DNA of 64,000 nucleotides from Thiosocius sp942490985 (GCA_942490985.1 CALNYW010000006.1:124001-188000), one strand, 5' to 3'; counted from the stretch's first letter, positions 26,674-38,505 are shown. Translations and numbers: made by a program. The notes: a model not told the origin generated them from the sequence alone.

Positions 26674-29472
26674 ATGCAAAAGCAGGCACCGCGGTTGAAT
26701 ACAACGCGAGCGTTGGCGGCGCTGTTGGCGCTCGCCCTGTTCGGCAATGGCGGTGCACTCGCCCGTGATGCCGACGAGTATGTCGCCGAAGCGCGTGAGT
26801 TTATCGCGGCTGGCGAGTACAAGGCGGCAACGATTCAGCTGAAGAACGCGCTGCGCGAGTCACCTTCGGATATCGATGCGCGATTGCTGCTGGGCTCGCT
26901 GCACCTCAAGGCCGCCGATGGCGCGGCGGCCGCGAAGGAGCTTGGCCGCGCACGAGATTTGGGTGCCGCGCCGAGTGATTGGCTGGTGGGTTATGCGCAG
27001 GCGTTGATGCTGCAAAGCGCGTTTGACCAGCTGCTTGACGAGGTCGCGGTCGATGAGACGCTCGATAGTGCGCGGCAGGCCGAGATTCATGCGATACGTG
27101 GCAACGCACACCTGGCGTTGCGTGATACGGCCAACGCCGCGGCCGCTTACGACGCCGCGCTGGCGCTCGAACCCGGAAACCCTCTGGCAAGCCTTGGGCG
27201 GGCGCAGATCCGTCTTGCAGAAAACGACCTTGAAGGCGCCAAACAACTGTTGGACGCGGTGATCGCCGGGCATCCACGACATGTTGAGACCCATCTTGTT
27301 CGCGGTGATCTAAATCGGCGCTTGCAGCAGCTGGATGCCGCGCAGGCCGATTATGCCGTTGCCGCTGCCGAAGCGCCGAACAACCCGCGCGCACAACTGG
27401 GCTTGGCTTTGGTTTACCTTGCCCAGCGTGATACCGAGGCGGCGGGCCGAGCCGTGGCGACGCTGCGTAAGCTCATGCCGACCCTGCCGGCGGTCAACTA
27501 CCTGCAGGGCCTGCTGTCGTTCCAACAAGGCGATCTCGATCAGGCGGCCGCGGCGCTCCAGGTGTTGCTGCGCAGCGCGCCGAACAACCTCCAGGCCCAG
27601 CTGCTCTATGGAATCGTGAGCTATGGTCGCGACGAGTTCACGATCGCGGACGACTACCTCACACGCGTGCTGGCCAGTGCGCCGGCTAACCCGCAGATCG
27701 TCAAACTGTTGGGCGCCGCGAGACTCAAGCTGCGGCAACCCGATCGTGCATTGAAGGTGCTGCAGACCGTGGTTGACGAGACGACCGACGACGCCCAGTT
27801 ACTGGCGCTGCTCGGAACCGCTTACCTACAGAGTGGAGACAATACCCGGGGCGCGGCGTACATCGAGCGTGCCGTCCAACTGGATCCGGATCAGGCCCTG
27901 CTGCGAACGCAGCTGGCCGTTGGGAAGATCGCCGCCGGCGATACCGGCGGCGCCATTTCGCAGCTCGAGTCGGCGGTGGCATTGGGCCAGGACGTTATCC
28001 AGGCCGATGTGTTGTTAGTCCTGAGTTATCTAAACAAGCGGGAATTCGAAAAGGCACTGGAAGCCTCGACGGCGCTTGAGTCGCGAATGACCGACAGCCC
28101 GTTGCCGTTTAACCTGACCGGGCTGGCCTATCTGGCGCAACGCAAATTCGATCTGGCACAACAGCGTTTTGAACAAGCGCTCGAGATCGATCCGACATTT
28201 CTGGTTGCGCGGATGAATCTTGCGCGTCTGGCCTTGGTCGCGGAACGCCCGGAACAAGCGCAACAGACCTATCTCGCGGTGCTCGATGCCGATGCCAAGC
28301 ATCTGGGCGCGCTGCTCGGGCTGGCGGGTCTGGCCCGCGCGCAGGGTGATGCGGCCGCTGCCGAGGAATGGCTGGTCAAAGCGAACCAGGCCAACCCGCA
28401 AGCCCTCCAGCCGATCGTTGCCTTGGCCGAGACCTACCTCCGCCGCGGCGAGGGCCTGAAAGCCAGCAACATACTGACTGGGCTTCCCGCAGCGCAGGCG
28501 CGCCTGCCGCAGGTATTGCGTCTGCGTGGCATGGCCCAACTGCAAAGCGGCGATTATGCCAGCGCGGTGTTTACCCTGACGCAGCTGACCGAAGCGCGGC
28601 CGGACAGCATCGAGGGCTGGTTTCAACTGGCCCGCGCCCACGCTGCGGCCACTGACAACGACCGGGCGCGCGAGAGTTTTCAGCGTGCCATCGAACTGGA
28701 TAAGGCACGCAAGGTGCCAGTGGTTTGGATCGGTCTTGGTGAACTCGAGTTGCGCGCCAAACGCTACGATGCCGCGCTAGTCGTAGCAGAACAGATTCGC
28801 GAATACTTCCCCGAAAACGTGGCTGCCTATGACATTGCGGCGGCCGCCCATCGGGGCACAGGCGATATGCAGCGCGCGGTGGCGGCGGATGAGGCGGCAC
28901 TCGCGCTCGACCGCAGCTCGCGCCGGGTAAATCGCTTGGCGGGTGCATTGGCTGCCAGCGGTGCGGCGGATCGCGCGGTGTCGCTGCTCGACAGCTGGCT
29001 GGTCGACCAGCCCGAGGACGGCGTAGCTTGGTCGAATCTCGGTATGATCCAGCAGCAACAGAATCGCGTCGATCAGGCCTTGGCTGCGTACGAGCAGGCG
29101 GTCGTGCACGCTGAGCCGAACGCGGTGATTCTCAACAATATGGCCTGGCTGTACCTGGATCGCAACGGCGCGCGGGCGCTTGAACTGGCGACCCAGGCGT
29201 ACGAACTGGCGCCATCGCGCGCAGAAATCGTTGATACCTATGGATGGGTATTGTTCCAGCAGGGACGCCAGGCGGAGGGGTTGTCAGCGCTCCAACAGGC
29301 TTTGATTATCGCCCCGCGCAACGCAGAAATTGCACTGCACGTCGGTGAGGCACTTATCGCTATGCAGCGCAGTGACGAAGCCCGGCCGATGTTGGAGCGC
29401 GTGGTGCGCGATAACCCGGGTAGCCCGTTCGCGGAAGATGCGCGTGCGCTTCTCGATCAACTGAGCGGCTAG
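26674..29472 (+). CDS. prsT: PEP-CTERM system TPR-repeat protein PrsT
   Basis: PrsT is a large tetratricopeptide-repeat protein found with exosortase A loci, thought to act in the periplasm during polymer or protein export. It has 932 residues. The signal-peptide-like start (TTRALAALLALALFGNGGALA) is followed by some 20 or more TPR units across the whole length, beginning AREFIAAGEYKAATIQLKNA. Most relatives are lipoproteins with a Cys after the signal segment. This one has no lipobox Cys and should be cleaved by ordinary signal peptidase. The ATG at 26674, after GAGAGGGG, is preferred to a GTG six codons upstream. The TAG stop lies inside the left repeat of the element that follows. Confidence 0.92.
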   Translation: MQKQAPRLNTTRALAALLALALFGNGGALARDADEYVAEAREFIAAGEYKAATIQLKNALRESPSDIDARLLLGSLHLKAADGAAAAKELGRARDLGAAPSDWLVGYAQALMLQSAFDQLLDEVAVDETLDSARQAEIHAIRGNAHLALRDTANAAAAYDAALALEPGNPLASLGRAQIRLAENDLEGAKQLLDAVIAGHPRHVETHLVRGDLNRRLQQLDAAQADYAVAAAEAPNNPRAQLGLALVYLAQRDTEAAGRAVATLRKLMPTLPAVNYLQGLLSFQQGDLDQAAAALQVLLRSAPNNLQAQLLYGIVSYGRDEFTIADDYLTRVLASAPANPQIVKLLGAARLKLRQPDRALKVLQTVVDETTDDAQLLALLGTAYLQSGDNTRGAAYIERAVQLDPDQALLRTQLAVGKIAAGDTGGAISQLESAVALGQDVIQADVLLVLSYLNKREFEKALEASTALESRMTDSPLPFNLTGLAYLAQRKFDLAQQRFEQALEIDPTFLVARMNLARLALVAERPEQAQQTYLAVLDADAKHLGALLGLAGLARAQGDAAAAEEWLVKANQANPQALQPIVALAETYLRRGEGLKASNILTGLPAAQARLPQVLRLRGMAQLQSGDYASAVFTLTQLTEARPDSIEGWFQLARAHAAATDNDRARESFQRAIELDKARKVPVVWIGLGELELRAKRYDAALVVAEQIREYFPENVAAYDIAAAAHRGTGDMQRAVAADEAALALDRSSRRVNRLAGALAASGAADRAVSLLDSWLVDQPEDGVAWSNLGMIQQQQNRVDQALAAYEQAVVHAEPNAVILNNMAWLYLDRNGARALELATQAYELAPSRAEIVDTYGWVLFQQGRQAEGLSALQQALIIAPRNAEIALHVGEALIAMQRSDEARPMLERVVRDNPGSPFAEDARALLDQLSG

Positions 29473-29798
29473 CCCGCATATTGCACCAGTATCCGAGATG
29501 ATCGCGCCGGACAGGTGCGGTTGGACGCCGCCCTGGAGCGACAATACCGCCTGGAGCGGTATTGCGCGCAAGCCCCGCAGGGGTGAGGCGCAGGGAAGCG
29601 CCGAACAGGACCATAGCCGTAGCTATGGGTTGAGTGAAGGGCAAGTGCAAGCGTGCCTGGACAAGCGAGGGCTCGGATAGATCGGGGACGAGGGAACAAA
29701 CTGTCACGTTTCAATCGTGCACCAGAATTCGCTTTCGCCCCTTCGTCGTCGATTCGATTTCAGGCGTCCCCGATCGACTGGTGCAATATGCGGGCTAG
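29469..29798. mobile_element. MITE-like non-coding element with perfect terminal inverted repeats
   Basis: A 330-bp segment is bounded by 22-bp perfect inverted repeats at 29469-29490 and 29777-29798. The shared core is CCCGCATATTGCACCAGT. The outermost four bases on both sides are CTAG, a palindrome, so they may be a 4-bp target duplication instead of part of the repeat. The inside contains four perfect hairpins in a row: arms CAATACCGC (29542-29564), CCCC (29573-29583), GGCGC (29587-29602) and CCATAGC (29611-29628). No convincing gene is inside. It lies between convergent prsT and the FGGY kinase and supplies the prsT stop codon. Transposase family unknown. Confidence 0.7.
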
Positions 29799-29819
29799 AC
29801 GGCGGCCTGGTGTTCTCGG

Positions 29820-31109
29820 TCAGTCCCTGCTGGCGTACCAGGCCGAGCGGGCAAGACCAGCGACCCCAAACGCCGCTTCGGTTTGGCCTGCGATCGACAC
29901 CGGAACGCCCAGCATTCGCTCGCGTATCTCGCGCCAGACCGGGTTCACAGCGCCACCGCCCGCGGTAACTACGCGGCTGGGATAAGGCGCGCCCAACTCG
30001 GCGAGACGACGGTAGCCGCTTGCCTCGATTCGAGCGATCCCCTCGAGCATGCCGTGCAGGAATTTTGATTTTTCTGCCGGCACCGGCGTGAGGCGTGGGG
30101 CAAAGTCAGGGTCGCTGATGGGGAAGCGCTCGCCGACGCTGGGCAGTGGATAGTAATCCAGTCCGCTCGGACAGCGCGGGTCGATCTTGTCGCTCAGTGC
30201 GACCAGTTCGGTGTCGCTGAAGTATTGGCGCAGCACGGCGCCACCGCTGTTGGATGCGCCGCCGGTCAACCAACGCCCTTGCAAGCGGTGACTGTAAATG
30301 CCGAATCGCGCTGCGTTGACAGGATGGTCACTCCAGATCTTCAACACCAGCGTGCTCCCCAGTGAGGTGACCGCATCGCCGGGATCATGACCGCCAGCAG
30401 CGAGCGTGGCGGCATTGCTGTCCGTCGTGCCAGCGACGATCAACAGGTCATCTGGCAGGCCCAGCGTGTCGGCGACGCGTGGGTCGATAGGCCCTAGCGG
30501 CGAACCGGTCGGCACCACTTCTGGCAACAGCGCCTGTACCTCAGGCAAGACGTCGAACCAGCTTGGCCAAGTCCCTGCCGTTGGGTCATAACCCAGTTTG
30601 AGTACGTTGTTTTCGTCGGCTGTGCCGAACCGGCCGGTCAGACAACCGGTCAGCCAGTCGGCCTGATGCAGGGCGAACGCCGCATTCGCGCCGGCCGCCT
30701 GATTGAGCAGATACAGCAGCTTGCTGATCGCTGAACCTGCGCCGCGTGCCGGCGAGTCTGCCGGTGCCAACCCGTCGATGCGGTCAGCCTCGGTAGTCGC
30801 ACGCCGGTCGTCGTACATCAGGCCGGCAGTCAGTGGTTGGCCTTCGGCATTGCTCAGGAGCAGCGTCGATGAGGTGCCATCGATGCACAGGCTTCTGGGC
30901 CGTCCGCCGCGTTCGGCTATCGTCTTGAGGACGGTCGTAGCCGCTTGCCACCAATCTGCCGGGGATTGCTCGCTCCACCCTTGCCGCGGTCGGGATGACG
31001 GAGGCAGCGCGCGCCGTGCGGTGGCGACAACATGCTCATTGACGTCGATGGCGATGGCTCGACAGCCGGAGGTGCCAACATCCAGCCCGATAAACCAATC
31101 AGCAGACAC
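29820..31109 (-). CDS. FGGY-family carbohydrate kinase (xylulose/ribulose kinase-like)
   Basis: The 429-residue enzyme belongs to the FGGY kinases, which phosphorylate pentuloses or related sugars with ATP. The N-terminal phosphate-binding block is FIGLDVGTSGCRAIAIDVN. The second domain carries VAGTTDSNAATLAAGG and a conserved VVTAGGGAVNPVWREI near the C-terminus. It is shorter than typical xylulokinases (about 480-500) and more like the short D-ribulose kinase-type members. Substrate is not settled. Its start lies 21 bp after the queF stop on the same strand, so it is probably co-transcribed with queF. Its 3' end lies 21 bp from the MITE-like element. Confidence 0.8.
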   Translation of the reverse strand: MSADWFIGLDVGTSGCRAIAIDVNEHVVATARRALPPSSRPRQGWSEQSPADWWQAATTVLKTIAERGGRPRSLCIDGTSSTLLLSNAEGQPLTAGLMYDDRRATTEADRIDGLAPADSPARGAGSAISKLLYLLNQAAGANAAFALHQADWLTGCLTGRFGTADENNVLKLGYDPTAGTWPSWFDVLPEVQALLPEVVPTGSPLGPIDPRVADTLGLPDDLLIVAGTTDSNAATLAAGGHDPGDAVTSLGSTLVLKIWSDHPVNAARFGIYSHRLQGRWLTGGASNSGGAVLRQYFSDTELVALSDKIDPRCPSGLDYYPLPSVGERFPISDPDFAPRLTPVPAEKSKFLHGMLEGIARIEASGYRRLAELGAPYPSRVVTAGGGAVNPVWREIRERMLGVPVSIAGQTEAAFGVAGLARSAWYASRD

Positions 31110-31130
31110 GACCGCCCCGGATCAGCACGG

Positions 31131-31520
31131 TCATGGAAGCTGAACGGGCGTGGGCGGTGACCAGTCGGCGGCGCGATGTTCGACGATCACGTGGGTGTAG
31201 ATGCCGCCACGCACGCTGAACTCGGCGGTCAGGCGCATGAAGCGTGGCTCGGTGGCCGCAACGAGGTCGCCGAGGATACGGTTGGTCATGGCTTCATGAA
31301 AACCGCCTTCTTCGCGAAAACTCCAGATGTAGAGTTTCAGCGACTTGAGTTCGACGCAGTGCCGGTCGGGGACGTATGCCAACTGCAATGTCGCAAAATC
31401 CGGCTGGCCGGTTTTCGGGCATAGGCAGGTGAATTCCGGGATCCGCATACGAATGGTGTAGTCGCGGTCTGGCTGCGGGTTTTCGAATGTTTCCAGTTCG
31501 CGGCTGGGCTGTGTCGACAT
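31131..31520 (-). CDS. queF: NADPH-dependent 7-cyano-7-deazaguanine reductase QueF
   Basis: QueF reduces preQ0 to preQ1 in queuosine synthesis. It has 129 residues, the short one-domain type. The catalytic cysteine is Cys34 in PEFTCLCPKTGQPDF. The substrate loop CVELKSLKLYIWSFREEGGFHE has the family Glu and the SLKLY motif. The ATG at 31520 is chosen because it gives the usual length and has GGA nine bases upstream. The longer open frame adds 33 residues without family resemblance. Confidence 0.96.
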   Translation of the reverse strand: MSTQPSRELETFENPQPDRDYTIRMRIPEFTCLCPKTGQPDFATLQLAYVPDRHCVELKSLKLYIWSFREEGGFHEAMTNRILGDLVAATEPRFMRLTAEFSVRGGIYTHVIVEHRAADWSPPTPVQLP

Positions 31521-31549
31521 ATCGGGTTTCCGGTGAGGTGATTGGAATG

Positions 31550-31605
31550 GCGCCGAATTATACGTAAAGCCGCCGAAGAGTGGGCGTATAAAACACCTTA
31601 GGTGT
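31550..31605 (-). promoter_or_regulatory. Candidate queF promoter with upstream palindrome
   Basis: On the minus strand a perfect TATAAT -10 hexamer lies at 31562-31557, about 37 bp before the queF ATG. No good -35 matches. A 13-bp palindrome ACACCT-T-AGGTGT lies at 31593-31605, centred near -49 of the inferred start, where an activator or repressor could bind. No known operator was recognised. Confidence 0.4.
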
Positions 31606-31676
31606 GCTGTGAAAATCAATTTTAATCAGCGACTTGCCCAATATTTTTCGTGTGTCTTAATCGATTGAAGATTGGC

Positions 31677-31706
31677 TTGTGCCCGGCGTCGCGCATCCTG
31701 TATCTT
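31677..31706 (+). promoter_or_regulatory. Candidate smc promoter
   Basis: TTGTGC (31677-31682), an 18-bp spacer and TATCTT (31701-31706) make a modest sigma-70 promoter. It would place the start of transcription at about 31712, only a few bases before the smc ATG, giving an almost leaderless message. Consensus match only. Confidence 0.35.
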
Positions 31707-31714
31707 TGCGCGCC

Positions 31715-34700
31715 ATGCGTCTCGAGAAGATCAAGCTCGCAGGCTTCAAATCCTTCGTCGACCCAACCACCGTGTTGTTTCCCAGCAACCTGGTTGGCAT
31801 CGTCGGTCCCAACGGCTGCGGCAAATCGAACGTGATCGATGCCGTGCGATGGGTGATGGGTGAAAGCTCGGCGAAAATGCTGCGCGGCGAATCCATGGCC
31901 GACGTCATCTTCAATGGATCGAGTAGTCGCAAGCCGGTCGGCACCGCCAGCATCGAGCTGATCTTCGATAACGCCGATGGTGGGGCAGGCGGCCAATACG
32001 CGCAGTACAGCAACATCTCGGTCAAGCGCCAGGTCTCGCGTGACGGCCAGTCGATTTACTTCCTCAACGGTGTCCGCTGCCGTCGGCGCGACATCACCGA
32101 TCTGTTTCTCGGCACCGGCCTTGGCCCGCGCAGCTACTCGATCATCGAGCAGGGCATGATCTCCCGCATTATCGAGGCGCGCCCGGAGGATCTGCGGGTC
32201 TATCTGGAGGAAGCGGCCGGGATATCGAAGTACAAGGAGCGCCGCCGCGAGACCGAAAATCGTATGGGTCACACCCGCGAAAATCTCGAACGTCTCGATG
32301 ATCTGCGCGAAGAGGTGCAAAAACAGCTGCGGCACCTCGAGCGACAGGCGGCAACGGCGCAAAAATACAAAGCGCTGCGTGAAGAAGAGCGGCGCGCCCG
32401 CGCGGAATTGTTGGTATTACGTCTGGACGCGATGCTCGGCGAGATCGAACAACGCGATCGGGCGATCGCCGAACAGCAAAACCGGCTGGAGGCCGCCGTC
32501 GCCGAGCAACGCAACGTCGAGGCGGAGATCGAACAGCAGCGTTCGGCGCATGCCGAGGCAAACGATGCGTTCAACGAGGTGCAGGGCGGATTTTACGCGG
32601 TCGGCTCCGAAATCGCGCGCCTCGAAGAATCGATCCAGTATGCGCGTGAGGCACGCAGCCGCCAGGAGAACGATCTGCGGCAGGCCGAACAGGCATTGAC
32701 TCAGGCCCAGGCGTTGAGCCAACAAGACAACTCGCGGCTTGCAGAATTGGCGGACAGCCTCGGACGTGATCAGCCAATGCTCGAAGAGGCGCGCCGCGAT
32801 GCCGATGCCAAGTCGGCATCGCTGCAATCCGCCGAAGACGCCATGCAGACCTGGCAATCTGAATGGGACACATTCAACCAACAGGCCAACGAACCCGCGC
32901 AACAAGCACAGGTCGAGCGCACCCGCATCAACCACCTGGAGCAACAGGAAAGCCAACTCAAGCGGCGGCTGGCGCGGAACGCCGAAGAGCACCAGCAGCT
33001 GGCCGACGTCTCGCTAGATGCCGAAATCAGCGACTTACAACGGCGCGAAACCGAACAACAAACCGCGCTTGGGGCGATGCGGCAGCGCGTGGATGGACAG
33101 GTGAAGACGATCGCGGCGCTGCGTGAACGCAGCCAGCAAACCCAGGAAGCATTGGCGCAGGCGCGCAGCGAACTCGAAACGCTCAAAGGGCGGTTGGCCT
33201 CGATGCACGCCCTGCAGCAGGCGGCGCGTGGTGAAGGTGACCAGGCCGTTGAAAAGTGGCTGGCCGACAATCAGCTGGCCGGGCGGAAACGTCTGTTAGA
33301 GCAACTGCAGGTCTCACCGCGCTGGCAAACCGCGGTGGAAACGGTGCTGGGTGATCAGCTCCAAGCCATCGTCGTCGACGGATTACAGCCGGTCGCTGAG
33401 TCACTGGCAAAGCTGGAGACTGGCAATCTGACTTTGTTCGAGCAGCGGGCTGATGCGCCGACAGCGCGGTCGGGAAGCCTTTCCGCGGAGGTTGATGGGC
33501 CGGTGCCGCTGACCTCGCTGCTGAATGCCGTGCTGACCGCGGACAGTCTGGCGGATGCGCTGGCCCGACGGACGACACTGAGTGTCGGCGAGTGCTTGGT
33601 GACGCCGGAAGGGCTGTTGGTCGGTAACGGTTGGGCAACCATTCGCCAGGGCAATGATGCCGCCGCGGGGGTGTTGGCCCGTGAACAGGAAATTCGCGAG
33701 TTGTCCGATCATTGCAGCGTGTTGGAGCCGCAGGTTGAGCAGTTCACGGCGTCATTGGCCGACGATCGTCAGGCTTTGTTGGATGCGGAACAGGCGCGCG
33801 AAGTCGAGCAGCGCGGGCTGGAGCAGACCCAACGCGAGCTGTCGGAGCTGCGGGCATTGCTCAGCGGCAAGCAGGCTCGCGCGGAACAGCTGCGCCACCG
33901 TCTCACAGGTTTAGAGAAAGACGCGGCTGAATTGCAACAGCAACTCGATCAGGGCACCGAGGAAATGGCTGCGACCAGGACCCGGCTACACCAGGCGCTG
34001 GCCTCCATCGAGGACCTTTCCCGTCGCCGTGAGCAGTTGGTGGAACGACGTGACGGTTTGCGCGAGGCGCTCGATCAGGCGCGCAAGGAAGCGGGCGACG
34101 CACGCAATGCGATGCACCAGATTGCGTTGCGGGTCGAGTCGATGCGCAGTTCGGAGGATTCGTTGCGGTCCGGTATTGGGCGTATGCAGTCGCAACTTGC
34201 GCAACTTCAGCAGCGTTGCGCTGAACTCGGCTTGGCCCTGGAGGCGGGTCAGGCACCGATCGAGGAGCAGCAACAGAAGCTCGAGCAGCAGCTGCAACAG
34301 CGCACGGAGGTCGAGCAGCGTCTGACTGAGTCGCGAAAGTCACTCGAGGCGATTGATCATCGCCTGCGAGAGCTGGATCAGGCGCGGCACAACAGCGAGC
34401 AGCGCGTTCAAGACGAGCGGGTGCGCTTGGATCAGGCGCGCATGGCACGCCAAGAGGTTGTTGTGCGCAGCCGGACGCTTGAGGAACAGTTGGCTGAGAG
34501 TGGTTTCGAGCGCGCGTCGCTGCATGACGAGATGCCTGACGAAGCGGATCTGGAAAACTGGCAGGCCCGGGTCGAGACCTTGGCCAATCGAATCCAGCGA
34601 CTTGGCCCCATCAACCTCGCGGCGATCGACGAATTCAAAGAACAAAGCGAACGAATGGAGTATCTCGACAGCCAGCATGAGGATGTCAGTAAGTCGTTGG

Positions 34701-35215
34701 CTACCTTGGAAGAGGCGATCCGTAAAATCGATCGCGAGACGCGTACCCGCTTCAAAGAGACCTTTGATCGCGTTGACGCCGGGTTCAAGGAGCTGTTCCC
34801 AAAGCTATTCGGCGGCGGTCATGCCTATCTGGAACTTACCGGTGAGGACTTGCTCGATACCGGCGTGACGGTCATGGCGCGCCCACCGGGAAAACGTAAT
34901 ACGAGTATTCATCTGCTCTCAGGCGGAGAGAAAGCCCTTACCGCGGTTGCGCTGGTGTTTGCCATTTTCCGGCTGAATCCCGCGCCGTTCTGTATGTTGG
35001 ACGAGGTCGACGCGCCGCTCGATGATGCGAACGTCGGTCGGTACTCGGCGCTCGTCAAAGAGATGGCCGAGCACGTGCAATTTATTTTCATCACCCACAA
35101 CAAGGTGACGATGGAGATTGCCAAGCAACTCAGTGGCGTTACGATGCACGAGCCCGGCGTGTCGCGGCTGGTGTCCGTCGATGTCGAAGAGGCGGCGGCT
35201 TTAGCGGCTATCTGA
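31715..35215 (+). CDS. smc: Chromosome segregation protein SMC
   Basis: SMC is the core ATPase of the condensin complex that folds and separates chromosomes. It has 1166 residues, normal for the family. Walker A is GPNGCGKS (31-38). Long coiled coils flank a hinge at about 500-650 (from WQTAVETVLGDQLQAIVVDG onward). The C-terminal head has the ABC signature LLSGGEKALTAVAL (from about 1067) and Walker B CMLDEVDAPLDD (about 1093-1104). The ATG at 31715 gives the family start MRLEKIKLAGFKSFVDPT. An upstream GTG would add 12 unrelated residues. The order smc-zipA-ligA is conserved in many gammaproteobacteria. scpA and scpB are not in the window. Confidence 0.98.
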   Translation: MRLEKIKLAGFKSFVDPTTVLFPSNLVGIVGPNGCGKSNVIDAVRWVMGESSAKMLRGESMADVIFNGSSSRKPVGTASIELIFDNADGGAGGQYAQYSNISVKRQVSRDGQSIYFLNGVRCRRRDITDLFLGTGLGPRSYSIIEQGMISRIIEARPEDLRVYLEEAAGISKYKERRRETENRMGHTRENLERLDDLREEVQKQLRHLERQAATAQKYKALREEERRARAELLVLRLDAMLGEIEQRDRAIAEQQNRLEAAVAEQRNVEAEIEQQRSAHAEANDAFNEVQGGFYAVGSEIARLEESIQYAREARSRQENDLRQAEQALTQAQALSQQDNSRLAELADSLGRDQPMLEEARRDADAKSASLQSAEDAMQTWQSEWDTFNQQANEPAQQAQVERTRINHLEQQESQLKRRLARNAEEHQQLADVSLDAEISDLQRRETEQQTALGAMRQRVDGQVKTIAALRERSQQTQEALAQARSELETLKGRLASMHALQQAARGEGDQAVEKWLADNQLAGRKRLLEQLQVSPRWQTAVETVLGDQLQAIVVDGLQPVAESLAKLETGNLTLFEQRADAPTARSGSLSAEVDGPVPLTSLLNAVLTADSLADALARRTTLSVGECLVTPEGLLVGNGWATIRQGNDAAAGVLAREQEIRELSDHCSVLEPQVEQFTASLADDRQALLDAEQAREVEQRGLEQTQRELSELRALLSGKQARAEQLRHRLTGLEKDAAELQQQLDQGTEEMAATRTRLHQALASIEDLSRRREQLVERRDGLREALDQARKEAGDARNAMHQIALRVESMRSSEDSLRSGIGRMQSQLAQLQQRCAELGLALEAGQAPIEEQQQKLEQQLQQRTEVEQRLTESRKSLEAIDHRLRELDQARHNSEQRVQDERVRLDQARMARQEVVVRSRTLEEQLAESGFERASLHDEMPDEADLENWQARVETLANRIQRLGPINLAAIDEFKEQSERMEYLDSQHEDVSKSLATLEEAIRKIDRETRTRFKETFDRVDAGFKELFPKLFGGGHAYLELTGEDLLDTGVTVMARPPGKRNTSIHLLSGGEKALTAVALVFAIFRLNPAPFCMLDEVDAPLDDANVGRYSALVKEMAEHVQFIFITHNKVTMEIAKQLSGVTMHEPGVSRLVSVDVEEAAALAAI

Positions 35216-35273
35216 GGGGCTGGCGATCTCACGCAAGGCCCTTTTGTATTGTTGAACCAACGGCGGCAATTAC

Positions 35274-36085
35274 ATGGACCCCGATCTGTTGCGCTTGCTC
35301 CTCGTTGTCCTCGGCGTGTTGCTGGTACTGGGGATTTATCTTTGGGATAGATACCGCCGGGCGTTGCCACCTGCGCGTAACAGGCGTGTTATCGACCAGC
35401 CTTCCGGCCGCCATGAGCCGATCATCAACGATCAGGCGGATCCTCTGGATTCGGTTTCGGCGGCAGAACCCACTTTCGAGGTGCCGGCGGAGACCGAACC
35501 GGCTCGGCGCGATCGGCAGCTTGATCCCGAACCGGAGGCAATCGGTGATTGGTCGGACAGCGCGCTACCGACCGATCCGCAGCTTTCGATGGGGCTGCAT
35601 TTCGATGCGCACGGCGACAGCGACTATCTGAGCACCGATCCTGCGTTGGCCGACGAGGTAGAGCGCAAGCTGATCGTGATCCATCTCGCCACGCGTCGTG
35701 GCGTTATCAAAGGGCCAGCCCTCGAGAAGGCCTGTGCGGCGGCACATCTCCGGCTCGGCGACATGTCGATCTACCATCGGCACGACGGTGAAACCGGACA
35801 GGTGCTGTTCAGCATGGCGAGCATGGTCGAGCCAGGGACGTTTCCGGCTGACGGCATGGCTGCGTTTGAGACGCCGGGCCTAGCGCTGTTCACCCAACTG
35901 CCCGGGGCGCGCGACGGTTTGGAAATCTATGGCCAGATGCTCGACGTGGCTGGCAAGCTGGCCGGTCTTCTGCAAGCCGACATCCAAGATGATCGACGCA
36001 ACAAGTTGACCCGCCAGATGCAGGATCATATGCGCGAATCGATCATCGAGCATCGACGCAAGATCCGCTTGGCACGGAGTCGGCG

Positions 36086-36089
<4 letters not shown>
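35274..36089 (+). CDS. zipA: Cell division protein ZipA
   Basis: ZipA tethers FtsZ to the inner membrane at the division site. It has 271 residues. The N-terminal helix (LLRLLLVVLGVLLVLGIYLW) anchors it with the rest in the cytoplasm. A short basic stretch and an acidic, Pro-containing linker follow (about 40-125). The C-terminal FtsZ-binding domain (about 130-255) contains KLIVIHLATRRGVIKGPAL and SMASMVEPGTFP, typical of ZipA. The linker is short compared with E. coli. It lies between smc and ligA and its stop overlaps the ligA start. Confidence 0.95.
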
Positions 36090-38317
<2,228 letters not shown>

Positions 38318-38505
38318 GCGCCGATTTGGCACCACCTCTGGCAGATTGCACCAGGATGAGGCAGGCTGGCGGCGTGTCAGCGGGGCGATTCAACCGCTGC
38401 CACGGTGTGCGAATATCGCTCGCCATCGTCCTTGACGCCTTTCTGCGGGGCGGCGAGACTCGAAATTCGTTCCACGCAGTGGCACGCTATCGTCGTGACC
38501 GACTG

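Noticed and set aside
29498..29968. Short open frames inside and beside the inverted-repeat element
   Set aside because: They run through hairpins and terminal repeats, differ between frames without transposase-like sequence, and overlap the FGGY kinase. The element is treated as non-coding.
31131..31715. A preQ1 riboswitch upstream of queF
   Set aside because: The leader of about 30 bases after the best -10 element is too short, and no preQ1 aptamer-like stem with an A-rich tail is visible.
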